NCBI GenBank assembly: GCA_009801015.1
Contig: VHZZ01003725.1
Location: forward strand, 57,908-85,427
DNA: 27,520 nucleotides
Direction of reading: 5' to 3'
Source of the DNA: Silene noctiflora
Taxonomy: Eukaryota; Streptophyta; Magnoliopsida; Caryophyllales; Caryophyllaceae
Part shown: positions 1-8,341 of the stretch, in pieces
Layout: every line of letters begins with the position of its first letter
Numbering within the stretch: position 1 is the stretch's first letter
Made by a program: the position numbers and the translations under genes
Notes under the pieces: model-generated
What the model saw: the letters and a program-made list of their open reading frames with translations, nothing else
The model's database searches: none
What the model was told of the DNA's origin: nothing

Positions 1-1815
1 TGCAAGGTAGTGTACAAAACATTGTGAGAAAGTGTGTGACTTGCCATGTTGCTAAGAGTTCGTTTAAGCCGGGAGAATACACGCCCCTTCCTATTCCATT
101 CCGACCTTGGGAGGACGTGTCTATGAATTTTATTGTTACTTTGCCACGTACTACTCGAGGTAAAGATGCTATCATGATCGTGGTTGATCGCTTTTAAAAA
201 ATGGATCACTTTGTTGCTTGTCACAAGACATGATGCTAGTAATGTGGCCGATTTGTACTTCCGAAAAGTGGTGTGTTTACATGGGATTCCTAAAACAATA
301 GTTTCTGATCGGGATTCCAAGTTCCTTTGCTACTTTTGGAACACTTTGTGGAGAAAGGTTGACACCAAACTCTTGTTTAGCTCTTCGCATCACCCTCAAA
401 GCGATGGGCAAACTGAGGTAACTAATCAACTTTACGTACTTTGTTCCATGACCTTGTGAGTAAGACACAAAAGGATTGGGATTTGAAGCGTGCTCATGTT
501 GAGTTTGCTAATAATCGTTTCCCCAACTTATGCTACAACTCATTTTCTCCATTCGAAATTGTCTATGGCCTGAATCCATTTTTGCCATTAGATCTTATTC
601 CTTTGCCAAAAGATGAATTGGTTCACAAAGATATCGAATCAAAGCTGAAATCAATGGTGAATTTACACGAGCAAGCTCGAGCTAGGATTGAGACCATCAA
701 TGAGGCTTATAAACGTAAGTCTAAAAAAAATAGGAAGCCAAGGTTGTTCATTGTTGGAGATTTGATTTGGGTCCATTTAAGGAATGAGAGGTTTCCAAGT
801 AAGCGTAAGAATAAACTAATGTCACGAGCCGAAGGTCCTTACAAGGTGGTTTCGAGGGTCAATGACAATGCCTACAAGATAGAGCTTCCAGGTGACTATG
901 GAGTCTATGATACATTTAACATGGGTAATCTTTCTCCTTACATCGATGATGATGGAATTAGTAAATTGAGGTCAATTCCTTTTCGGGAGGGGAGGATGAT
1001 GTGGTCATAGATAGTATGGATATTATTGATGATCCGGTTGTCAATATGGATAGTCCTATGTACTGTTCGAATAAGGCTGGTTCAAGTGATGTTCCAAGAG
1101 TTACTCAATTGATGGCCCATCAAACTAATTGGATTGGCAAGATTATGGGCCATTCCGTATGCTTGATCAGTGGGCTTGAAGGCGTGTTTGATTAAGTCAA
1201 ACAATCAAACAATATGTTTACTTAGGAATAATGTAGGAGCTTAATTGTGCAATTTAAATGTGTTAATTGTGCAATTAAGTCGTTTGAATTTCAGTTTTTA
1301 GTCATTTTATTAAGCTGTCAAGTATGGTAAGTTTTAGCCTAATTAAGCATATTCAAGAGACTTAATTAGGTAGTTTATTACCTTATTATTGCAGCTGTTT
1401 TAAGGCTTGTATTCGTTGAATGTTTGGCTATTTAAAGGTTTTGTGTTCTTGCTTATTATTCATTCAATCAACAACCAAATTTCAGAATTACAAACATATT
1501 TGTGATAATATTGTTGTTGCAATCTCTTTGTTTTTATTCAATGCGTTTTGAGTAATTACTAGATTGTTTCTCAATAGGTCTTGAGTTCAATCAACCCTAT
1601 TGACAAATTATAGGTCTAGTTTGTCAAATATCCTTGCAAATCAGATCAGGTCGTACCTAGAACATTCAGATCTTGTTTGTTCTTTCATTGTTACCGTTTA
1701 AACTCATTGTTACAATTCCAAAATATGACATCGAACAACTCAACTCACTGTTCAGTTTGTAAGTTTCCGCTACCCTCATACGAGTCTTATTCTTTCTAAT
1801 AGAATTCGTATCAGA
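1..1815 (+). mobile_element. Ty3/gypsy LTR retrotransposon fossil, 3' portion (broken)
   Basis: This is the 3' end of a Ty3/gypsy element cut by the left window edge. From about 1 to 1000 the + strand encodes integrase: the end of the zinc-binding region (CVTC near 36), the catalytic-core start (PFRPWEDVSMNF), then a C-terminal region with AEGPYKVVSRVNDNAYKIELP. This order (zinc finger, core, C-terminal tail) is standard for plant gypsy pol. A purine-rich tract lies near 985-1000. The frame is broken in a few places, so it is a fossil. The 5' LTR, gag, protease and RT lie outside the window, so its age cannot be dated from an LTR pair. No chromodomain is evident. The lineage within Ty3/gypsy is not resolved. 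Confidence 0.88.
1196..1815 (+). mobile_element. Probable 3' LTR of the gypsy fossil
   Basis: This non-coding, AT-rich stretch directly follows the last pol-like reading frame. It has a TATA-like box (ctatttaaagg, 1428-1438) followed by a C/A-rich transcript-start-like region, as expected for the U3-R part of a plant LTR. The edges are estimates: a TG near 1232 and a CA near 1813-1814 are possible termini. Without the 5' LTR neither boundary nor the target-site duplication can be confirmed. Confidence 0.5.
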
Positions 1816-1825
1816 AATTTAAAAG

Positions 1826-1894
1826 TACTCCGCATATTTTTTGTACGGATTTAAAAGTTACCCGTGTATTTTTTTTGCACGGGATTAAAACTAG
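1826..1894 (+). mobile_element. Helitron-like 3' terminus (hairpin + CTAG)
   Basis: A perfect 6-bp stem (cccgtg 1861-1866, cacggg 1878-1883) is followed seven bases later by CTAG at 1891-1894 and then T. This matches the Helitron 3' end: a short GC-rich hairpin about 10 bases before CTRR, next to a T. A diverged copy of the same hairpin sits just upstream (1832-1850). No 5' TC end or Rep/helicase coding sequence was found, so this is at most a non-autonomous or truncated copy. Confidence 0.4.
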
Positions 1895-2102
1895 TACTCT
1901 TTGCAGGAGGTGACTTGTCTCTTTCTTTGATTTCAATCATATATTTTGCATGAAAGAGTTATAACATCTAGGATGAAAATAGTTTCATACACTAATTTTG
2001 GATTTGTTATTTCATTTTGGAGTTCTTTGTTACGATTTCGTTATTCCTATTTTTTGTGTAGTAGGGGTTGTATGGTATTAGGGTTGTAATATAGTAGGGA
2101 TT

Positions 2103-2105
2103 TGT

Positions 2106-2136
<31 letters not shown>

Positions 2137-2145
2137 GGGGGGGGG
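2103..2145. repeat. (TG)9 followed by G26 homopolymer
   Basis: Nine TG dinucleotides (2103-2120) run straight into an uninterrupted G tract ending at 2145 (26 G counting the last G of the TG run). The rest of 1895-2568 is T/G-rich low-complexity DNA with phrases such as 'tagggattgtaatatag' repeated several times and no credible ORF. Homopolymer length is likely to be inexact in any assembly. Confidence 0.9.
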
Positions 2146-2568
2146 TTATGCAGTAGAGCTTTTACAGTAATAGGGATTGTAATATAGCAGGCTTTACATT
2201 TGTTTGTTATGTAGCAGTTACGTTTTTCGAATTTTTGTGAATCGCTTTTGGTGTTTTGTAGGAGATTATTACGTTTTTGGTGTTATACATTTTGGAACAA
2301 TCCCTACAAAGAAATGATTGGTGTTATATAAGGTTTTTGGAACAACCCCTACTGTGATAGTCACCATGATCGACTTTACATTTATTTGTTACGGTTTTTG
2401 GTCTTTAGTATTTTTTGAGTTTTGGTAAAACTTTTTTGGAGTTCTTAATTTTGGAGAGGAGTATTTTTGGGGAATGTGGAGTTCGTAATTTTAGAAAAGA
2501 GTGTTACTATTTAGATGTTATATAGACATATAGTAGGACTTCTACCTTACTAGGGATTGTAATATAAA

Positions 2569-2600
2569 CTAGTTTAGACCCCGTGTAATAAATGCACGGT
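2569..2600 (-). mobile_element. Helitron-like 3' terminus, opposite orientation
   Basis: Read on the minus strand, a short hairpin (cacgg/ccgtg arms at 2595-2599 and 2581-2585) is followed by ggtctaaa and CTAG (2572-2569). The hairpin-to-CTAG segment resembles the terminus at 1861-1894, so the two probably belong to one family in opposite orientations with their 3' ends facing each other. The body would extend to the right; no 5' end was recognised. From 2601 to 2921 the DNA is AT-rich with no recognisable feature. Confidence 0.33.
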
Positions 2601-2921
2601 ATATAGAGTTATTTTTTTTTAATAAATTGCTGATATAATAGTGTCAATAATTGTTCGGATTTTTCGTCAGTATGTTTTGTATAATTCTGAGGAAAAAAAG
2701 TTGAAACTAAAATTGATTGAGAGAATTTAGTTATGTGTTGAGAGTTATTCTAAAGAAAATTTTATACTCTAAAACAAACGATTTTAATTTATCTTAACTT
2801 TTTTTCGCGAAGACAAAATTAGTGATTTACAGTTTTGTTTGATACGTAGTATGGGTGAAGTCCTTCTCAAATAATAACATCAATAAAATATTTAACAATT
2901 TATAGTTTTGTATAAATTTTA

Positions 2922-3010
2922 TTAATATTTAATTAAAAGATTATAATTTAAAGTTTAGTGAAAACAATATAATTTGATGAAAAGATATATTTTAGTGAAA
3001 AGCTATACAT
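2922..3010 (+). repeat. 89-bp AT-rich repeat, copy A
   Basis: This begins ttaatatttaattaaaag and ends aaaagctatacat. By eye it is identical to copy B at 3012-3100, separated only by a single N at 3011, and nearly identical to copy C at 4146-4234. A direct duplication with an ambiguous base exactly at the junction suggests an uncollapsed contig overlap rather than biology. Confidence 0.9.
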
Positions 3011-3011
3011 N

Positions 3012-3100
3012 TTAATATTTAATTAAAAGATTATAATTTAAAGTTTAGTGAAAACAATATAATTTGATGAAAAGATATATTTTAGTGAAAAGCTATACAT
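3012..3100 (+). repeat. 89-bp AT-rich repeat, copy B
   Basis: Same sequence as copy A, starting immediately after the N at 3011. Its similarity to copy C continues past 3100 through taatga(t/a)ataaagtata, giving roughly 105 bp shared by B and C. The inverted-repeat element at 3130-4136 lies between B and C. Confidence 0.9.
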
Positions 3101-3129
3101 TAATGATATAAAGTATAGTGAATTTTGTA

Positions 3130-4136
3130 AATAACCCCCTTTTATGTATTGTTCTTTACAAATAACCCCCTTTTAAATCTATTTTTACAAATTACCACCT
3201 TAAATATCACTTAATCCAAAAAATTACCCCAAATGTCAATTACGCTAACGATTTTTATAAAACCCGTTCTATATACGATCTTAAACTTTTGTAATATATC
3301 TAAACTACCCTTTCCTTAGTCATAATACTAGTGCACTATCTACCCAAACTCAAATACCCATTCATACCTAAATCAAAACATAAACCCTAAACATAAACCC
3401 CCAAATCAATCGATTTAACCCAGATTTCGCCACTCCTTTCTGGGCAAAATTAATGGAAGTTGTTTGTGGTGCAAATGAGGTTTTGGCCAAATGACAGATT
3501 CCATTTTCTTGGTTTTGAAGTCTGGCTTGCTCAAGAGCTTCTCATCAATCTCTTTTCTACATACATTAGCATCTTTGTTATGAGGCTCGTGAACACGAAC
3601 ATGCTTGAAAATTGAAATCTGTAATTACTATTACCATCATAAGCTTTTGAGATAGCCTTGAACACTTCATTCTGAGGCATATGGGATGGATAAATATCAA
3701 ACAAAATAGGAAGATAAAACTTTTTGGGGATTTTCTCATGCGTATTCCTTAATTATTAACTTTGCCGGGACAAAATTCATTGTGTCACGATTTCATAAAA
3801 CGTCAATGAGTCACTTATGGGCTGTATTGTGGTGAAATCTGGGTTAAATCGATTGATTTGGGGGTTTATGTTTAGGGTTTATGTTTGATTTGGGTATGAA
3901 TGGGTGTTTAGTTGGGTGGGTAGTGTACTAGTGTTATGAGTAAGCTAAGGGTAGTTTAGGTATATTACAAAAGTCTGAGTCGTAATATCGTATATAGAAC
4001 GAGTTTTATAAAAATCGTTAGCGTAATCGAAATTTGGGGGCAATTTTTAGAATTAAGTGATATTTAAGGTGGTAATTTGTAAAAATGAACTTAAAAGGGG
4101 GTTATTTGTAAAAAACGGTACATAAAAGGGGTTATT
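3130..4136. mobile_element. Non-autonomous TIR element with ~305-bp inverted repeats (MULE-like or foldback)
   Basis: Arms at 3130-3433 and 3827-4136 are long, near-perfect inverted repeats. The left arm opens aataacccccttttatgta and the right arm closes with its complement apart from one C. Both arms share the block aaatcaatcgatttaaccca near their inner ends. Repeats this long around a short core are typical of Mutator-like or foldback elements. No transposase was found. A clear 8-11 bp target-site duplication could not be picked out in the AT-rich flanks. The core (3434-3826) holds an unrecognised minus-strand coding-like fragment. Confidence 0.8.
3414..3684 (-). pseudogene. Unrecognised coding-like fragment inside the TIR element
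   Basis: On the minus strand the core of the TIR element reads as two linked protein-like segments in different frames. One includes HMPQNEVFKAISKAYDG (about 3684-3634). The other continues in a frame open for over 60 codons with KHVRVHEPHNKDANVCRK and WPKPHLHHKQLPLILP, ending at a stop inside the left inverted repeat. Between them lies a short GT...AG-bounded stretch that is too small for a normal plant intron. I do not recognise the family. It could be a captured host-gene fragment (Pack-MULE style), a decayed transposase end, or chance; the amino-acid make-up looks more protein-like than random AT-rich translation. Confidence 0.35.
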
Positions 4137-4145
4137 AATATTTTA

Positions 4146-4234
4146 TTAATATTTAATTAAAAGATTATAATTTAAAGTTTAGTGAAAACAATATAATTTG
4201 ATGAAAAGATATATTTTAGTGAAAAGCTATACAT
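4146..4234 (+). repeat. 89-bp AT-rich repeat, copy C
   Basis: Third copy of the 2922-3010 repeat, directly right of the TIR element. With copy B on the left side, it frames the element within what looks like a tandem or segmental duplication of host DNA. Confidence 0.88.
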
Positions 4235-4448
4235 TAATGAAATAAAGTATAATATATATCTAGATTCTTTATTTAGTGAATGAATTTAATTGTGATTAAT
4301 TCCTTATTTAAGATTATGCTTTTTTGAGGGAAAACTCATGACCTATTCTTTTTGTAGATAGAAGATTTTAGAGTTATTTGTTACGATTTTGGAGTTTATG
4401 TTTTGGTGTGTAGCAGCTTTAATTTTGGATTTTTTTGTCTAAGGTTTT

Positions 4449-4830
4449 GTGAATCGTTTTCGGTGTTCGTAATTTTGGAGAAGATTATTACGTTTTTGAT
4501 GTTATAAATTTTGGAATTTTTTGTTTTGGTTTTGGAGTTCATATGTTTGTGATTTGCGGTAACGATTTTTGAATTTTTGTGAATCATGTATGGTGTTCAT
4601 AATTTGGGAGAAGATTATTACGGAGTAAAAATTTTTGTGCTATAAATTTTGAATTTGTTTGTTTAAATTTTGGTGTTTTTTTTGTTATTGTTTTGGTGAT
4701 TTAAGCCTTATTAGAACGTTTTTGTAGTTCATATGAAAAATTATTACAGGTGATTTTGGACTTCATGTTTTTGGTGTTCGTAATTTTGGAGTTGTTTATT
4801 ACGTTTTGGTGTTATAAATTTTGATTTTTT
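4449..4830 (+). repeat. Degenerate ~130-bp tandem repeat
   Basis: Units begin gtgaatcgttttcggtgttc and contain aattttggagaagattatta followed by acgttttt and ttataaattttg. Copies start near 4449 and 4579 (period about 130), with a third, poorer copy at about 4771-4828. A related copy lies at about 2237-2300, on the far side of the TIR element. No function is evident, and minus-strand frames here (for example 4744-5073) are by-products of the T-rich composition. Confidence 0.6.
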
Positions 4831-4869
4831 TTTGTCACGGTTTTGGTGTTCATGTTTTTGGTGTTTAGA

Positions 4870-5690
4870 CCATCCAAATGAACAATGATTAATGTTGTAG
4901 GAGAGAATGAGTGAATTTCCAATTGATGAAATAAGAAATAAGGAAAAACAAACGAGAGACTGAAGAGGGGTTAATGGAGTAAGAGAGTGTAATGTTATAA
5001 GGAGGGAAAAGGGTATAATAAGAACATGAGATATGATTAATCTAAAGATTTCAAATGAATGGTTGAGATTCATTCATTTACCCTCGTTTAGTCTCAAAAA
5101 GCTTTTAGACGTTTGTAATTTAGTTACCCTTGCAATAAAATAGTCTCACACAAAAGTTACCCTTCTTTTAGATATGTCAAAAGATAATGAAAAAAATGAT
5201 TATATATTCAGATGTATAATGACATTGTACAACCATATAAAATTTAATCGAGCTGCTATAATATACTAGCTTGCTTCATTAAAAAAAAAAACTGATTATA
5301 AAAATTTTGGTTTTTCACATTTTTTTTGATAATGAACTACCCGTACCTGACTTACACGCGAACTGTCGACTCGAATTTGACATGCAACCTGAACTGACCC
5401 GACCTAAATATATATCGTGACGTACTCACCAATATCTTAAAATAACTTGGTAAGAGCATATTTAAAACTATCCAAAACCAAAAATCCGAGCTAATCCAAC
5501 CTGAACCGAATGATTGAAAACTCCATTGACCAAACTCAAACTAACTCGATCCGTACGCATGACCGTCTCAATTAACCCAATTGTAGGGTCTAGCCGTCAC
5601 GTATAGGTGTATTACCCTTACAATTTTGCAACACGTCGATTCTTTCTAGTATTATGATTTCATCACCCTAAAGGAACCGAAAATTAAAGT
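4870..5690. other. Spacer upstream of ASHH2, no gene seen
   Basis: This is AT-rich non-coding DNA. Around 5340-5570 there is a stretch rich in short degenerate phrases of the type 'gaccCGACCTaa', 'aacctgaaccgaa' and 'aactcgatccg', a low-complexity pattern seen in plant intergenic DNA. No ORF, RNA gene or complete mobile element was recognised. An ambiguous base (N) lies at 5693 at the start of a poly-A run. Confidence 0.6.
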
Positions 5691-5693
5691 AAN

Positions 5694-5698
5694 AAAAA

Positions 5699-5732
<34 letters not shown>

Positions 5733-5734
5733 TT
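5694..5734. repeat. Poly-A run and (TA)n microsatellite in the ASHH2 promoter
   Basis: A run of about 23 A follows the N at 5693 and leads into alternating TA repeats up to about 5732. It sits directly upstream of the presumed TATA box, so length variation here would alter promoter spacing. Confidence 0.85.
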
Positions 5735-5740
5735 ATTAAT

Positions 5741-5750
5741 ATATATAAAT
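5741..5750 (+). promoter_or_regulatory. ASHH2: Candidate TATA box of ASHH2
   Basis: The sequence atatataaat lies about 30-40 bases before the start of GC-richer DNA that resembles a 5' leader (from about 5780). Transcription would start near 5775-5785. The surrounding TA-rich repeat makes a chance match likely, so the position is tentative. Confidence 0.4.
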
Positions 5751-5779
5751 TTGGGGAAGAAATAAATAAATCATCAATT

Positions 5780-5868
5780 ATAATGCAATAGCCCAGAAAA
5801 ACACCAACAACTTCTTCAACGGCTCGATTTTCTGGGTTTTCTCCCCTCCGTAATCTCATTAACCTAAG
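5780..5868 (+). other. ASHH2: ASHH2 untranslated leader exon (exon 1)
   Basis: The leader has a C-rich stretch (cagaaaaacaccaacaac) and ends at a good donor, cctaag/gtacac (5868/5869). A matching acceptor with a pyrimidine-poor but standard end, tatgcag/tttgag, lies at 6226/6227, giving a 358-bp 5'-UTR intron. The 5' end is a guess from the TATA position. If transcription starts before 5783, a three-codon upstream frame (ATG CAA TAG) at 5783-5791 would be included. Confidence 0.45.
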
Positions 5869-6236
5869 GTACACCTTTTCTCCGTTACTTCCATTGCTAT
5901 AATTTATATGTATTCAATTGATTTTTTATTATGTTTTTGGAATTTTCACCTTTTAATTCGTGTTGTTAAGTATGTGCATTTATGAGTAATTTGTTAATCT
6001 AGGGTTTTTATTTTGTTTGGTATAGTTAAATTCACGGAACTTCATTGTTTTTTGGGTAAAAATTGAAACTTTTTGTGTTTGTTGATAGTTTTAGGTTGAC
6101 CCAATAATGATAAACGAATTTAGGTTAGAGTGTTTGATGGAAATTAACTGGTTTTATGTCTTACATTGTTGTGGTTAGGATAGTGTTAATTGATGATCAA
6201 GTGATTTTTGATTGTTCCGTATGCAGTTTGAGAGCA

Positions 6237-6257
6237 ATGGCGTTGTTCAGCTTTTGA
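6237..6257 (+). promoter_or_regulatory. uORF in the ASHH2 5' leader (MALFSF)
   Basis: ATG at 6237 has a strong context (G at -3, G at +4) and encodes six residues before TGA at 6255-6257. The main ATG lies 37 bases further on at 6295. It falls in exon 2 of the inferred transcript. A short uORF this close to the main start usually lowers translation and forces reinitiation or leaky scanning; that effect here is inference. Confidence 0.55.
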
Positions 6258-6294
6258 CAGGTCTAATTTTATCGGTAGTTTACGAAACTGAGTG

Positions 6295-8341
6295 ATGGAT
6301 TCCTGTGAGCATCCTGGTGAAACCTCTTGCGCGTCATTGGCTGGTAAGGTTGAGATGCCAGTGGGAGTTCGGGATGGAAGTGCCATTGTTGGTTGCTCAG
6401 ACCGGGTAGAGGTTGGTTTGGAAACTGAAAATGTCATGGAAGGGAGTGGTTTAGGGGAGAGATTGCAAGAGTTGGTTGTGGAGCCTTTGTCGAGCTTGGA
6501 CATTAGTTCACAGGCGTCTCAAAGTGGGAAGGGTTCTGATTTTCAGTCCTCTATTGAGAATGATGGTTACTTGAAAAATGACGTACGTACCTTAGAAGGT
6601 GATGATGGAGATTTTATGGTTGCAAGTGAAGCTAGTGCTGTGAGAAACTCTGAAGAGATAGGTGGAAGGGCTGATTTAGCAACTGGGTCTGCTGATGATG
6701 CCACTGAAAGAGGTAATGAATTGGGTATTGAATGCGGGTTAAGCCGAATGTGTTTTGACGAAATAGAATTCGATGATAAGATAGAAATAGGCCAATGTGA
6801 GAGTGACAGTGGGTATCAAGAGCCCTCAAAGACTAATCATGATGGTCTGGTGTATGATGCTTCTGCTATGAGCTTGATCATGCCAGATAAGTCAGGGCCT
6901 GAGATTGTGGTTGCAACTTGTAGTGTTGACCATGTTGTCAAAAGTTTTAATCATGAAAACGACGATGTAGCCGGCAGTGCAAGGAATGACGATTGCGAAA
7001 ACGAGTTAAAGTGTTTGAATTCTTTTTTGTCTCTGCGAAGGAGTTCCCGAAGTAGAAAATCAGTCCAGAAAGTTCAAAGAGAAAAAAATGCGATTAAAGT
7101 CTCAAAAAAGTCTTCTAAAATTACACTTGGTCAAACAATTGACTTGTTCTCAGAAGCTACAAGGAAGAAACGAAGCAGCTTAAGTAGATCAACATGTTCA
7201 TCTGGATGGGGATTGTCAGGAAGCTTCGCTAAATACTTTGAGCGCAGCATGGAAGCATCTGCAAAGCAAGTGTTAGATGAAGGGAAACCAGAAATGAAGG
7301 CTAGACGAAGGAGCAGGAAAAAAAACTCAAGTAAGGTGGCTGCCAGCTCTCATTTGGCTGAGGAAAGGCCAACACTTCCATGCCGGCCAATTCGTTTGAA
7401 GGTCACATTCGGTAAAAAAGAGGAACGTAATGATTTTTCTGGTGCGCAGCCGAGGATTGATGATAATATTTCTGTTTCTGTTTCTGTTTCCAATAATGAG
7501 AATCCCAGTGGAAACGCACTGGACAATCCGAGTCCGAAAGAGATGTGTACGATCATGCAGTGTAGCTCTTCTACATCAAAGGTTCCTCTCGGAGGAATAA
7601 ATGTGGAAATGTGCTCTATGTCAGAAAAGTCTAGCCATAGTGATTCTTTTCAGCGGGCAGAGTCTGAAAAGCCTGGTAGCTCGCATGCTGGTAAATTCTC
7701 AGATCCTGGCACCTCGCCTGATTCAGAGGTTATTGACTCCTCTGTTGGCCCAATATCATTGCTGAATAATTTTGAAAAAAATATGGACGGTAGTTTTTCT
7801 GTTCCTTTGTCTCTTATATGTCCTGCTTCTTCTCAATCGAGCAAGAATAAAAAGAAGAAGAAAAGCCCTCAGAAAGCTGACAATTCGAAGAAGGATATGC
7901 AGTTGCAGAAATGTAATGATAATGTCTGTACTGATGGCACAAATGTTCCCAGTGAAAATCCTTTGAACACCACCTCTGGCTCTGGTAGCGAGCTAGTTTC
8001 AATGGAGTTGCTGTCGGCTACTGATGAGGGTTTCCAGAAGGCCCCGAGTTTGGTCAATGGTGTTGATTGCAATCTTTCTCTTAAGTTGATTGGGATTGAA
8101 TCAGTTGATTCAGGGAATTTAACCCATTTGCTTACTCCTGAAACTCCGCAGAAAAGAAATTCAAAAGGCTCAAAAATGAAGAGCAAATCGAAGAAACAAC
8201 CTAAGATCTCAAATGCTAAAAGTAACCTGAAAGAACCTTCTGGCAAGCGGAAAGGTAATAAAAAGTTGGCAAGTAAGCCTGAAGTGATAGAAACTGACCT
8301 TGTGGATGAGGCACCCCAAGATAGGGATCAACCAGGAGCAG
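6295..8341 (+). CDS. ASHH2: ASHH2 coding exon 1: disordered N-terminal region
   Basis: This single exon encodes residues 1-682 plus one base. It is acidic and serine-rich at first, with basic patches that could act as nuclear localisation signals: [12 protein letters not shown] (about residue 335) and [12 protein letters not shown] (about 518). An SVSVSVSN run at 7470-7490 comes from a tttctg hexamer repeat. No folded domain is recognisable, as in the Arabidopsis protein. It ends at ggagcag/gtacaa; the frame runs on to a stop at 8371 inside the intron, so splicing is required to reach the catalytic part. Intron 2 (8342-8920) shows no mobile element that I can identify. Confidence 0.9.

Noticed and set aside
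1001-1195. Independent 64-residue host gene
   Set aside because: It follows the gypsy integrase directly and lies where the pol tail or LTR edge is expected, so it was treated as part of the fossil.
4744-5073. 109-residue minus-strand ORF with hydrophobic N-terminus
   Set aside because: It overlaps the degenerate T/G-rich repeat, and its Lys/Asn/His-rich end mirrors repeat composition. No family was recognised.
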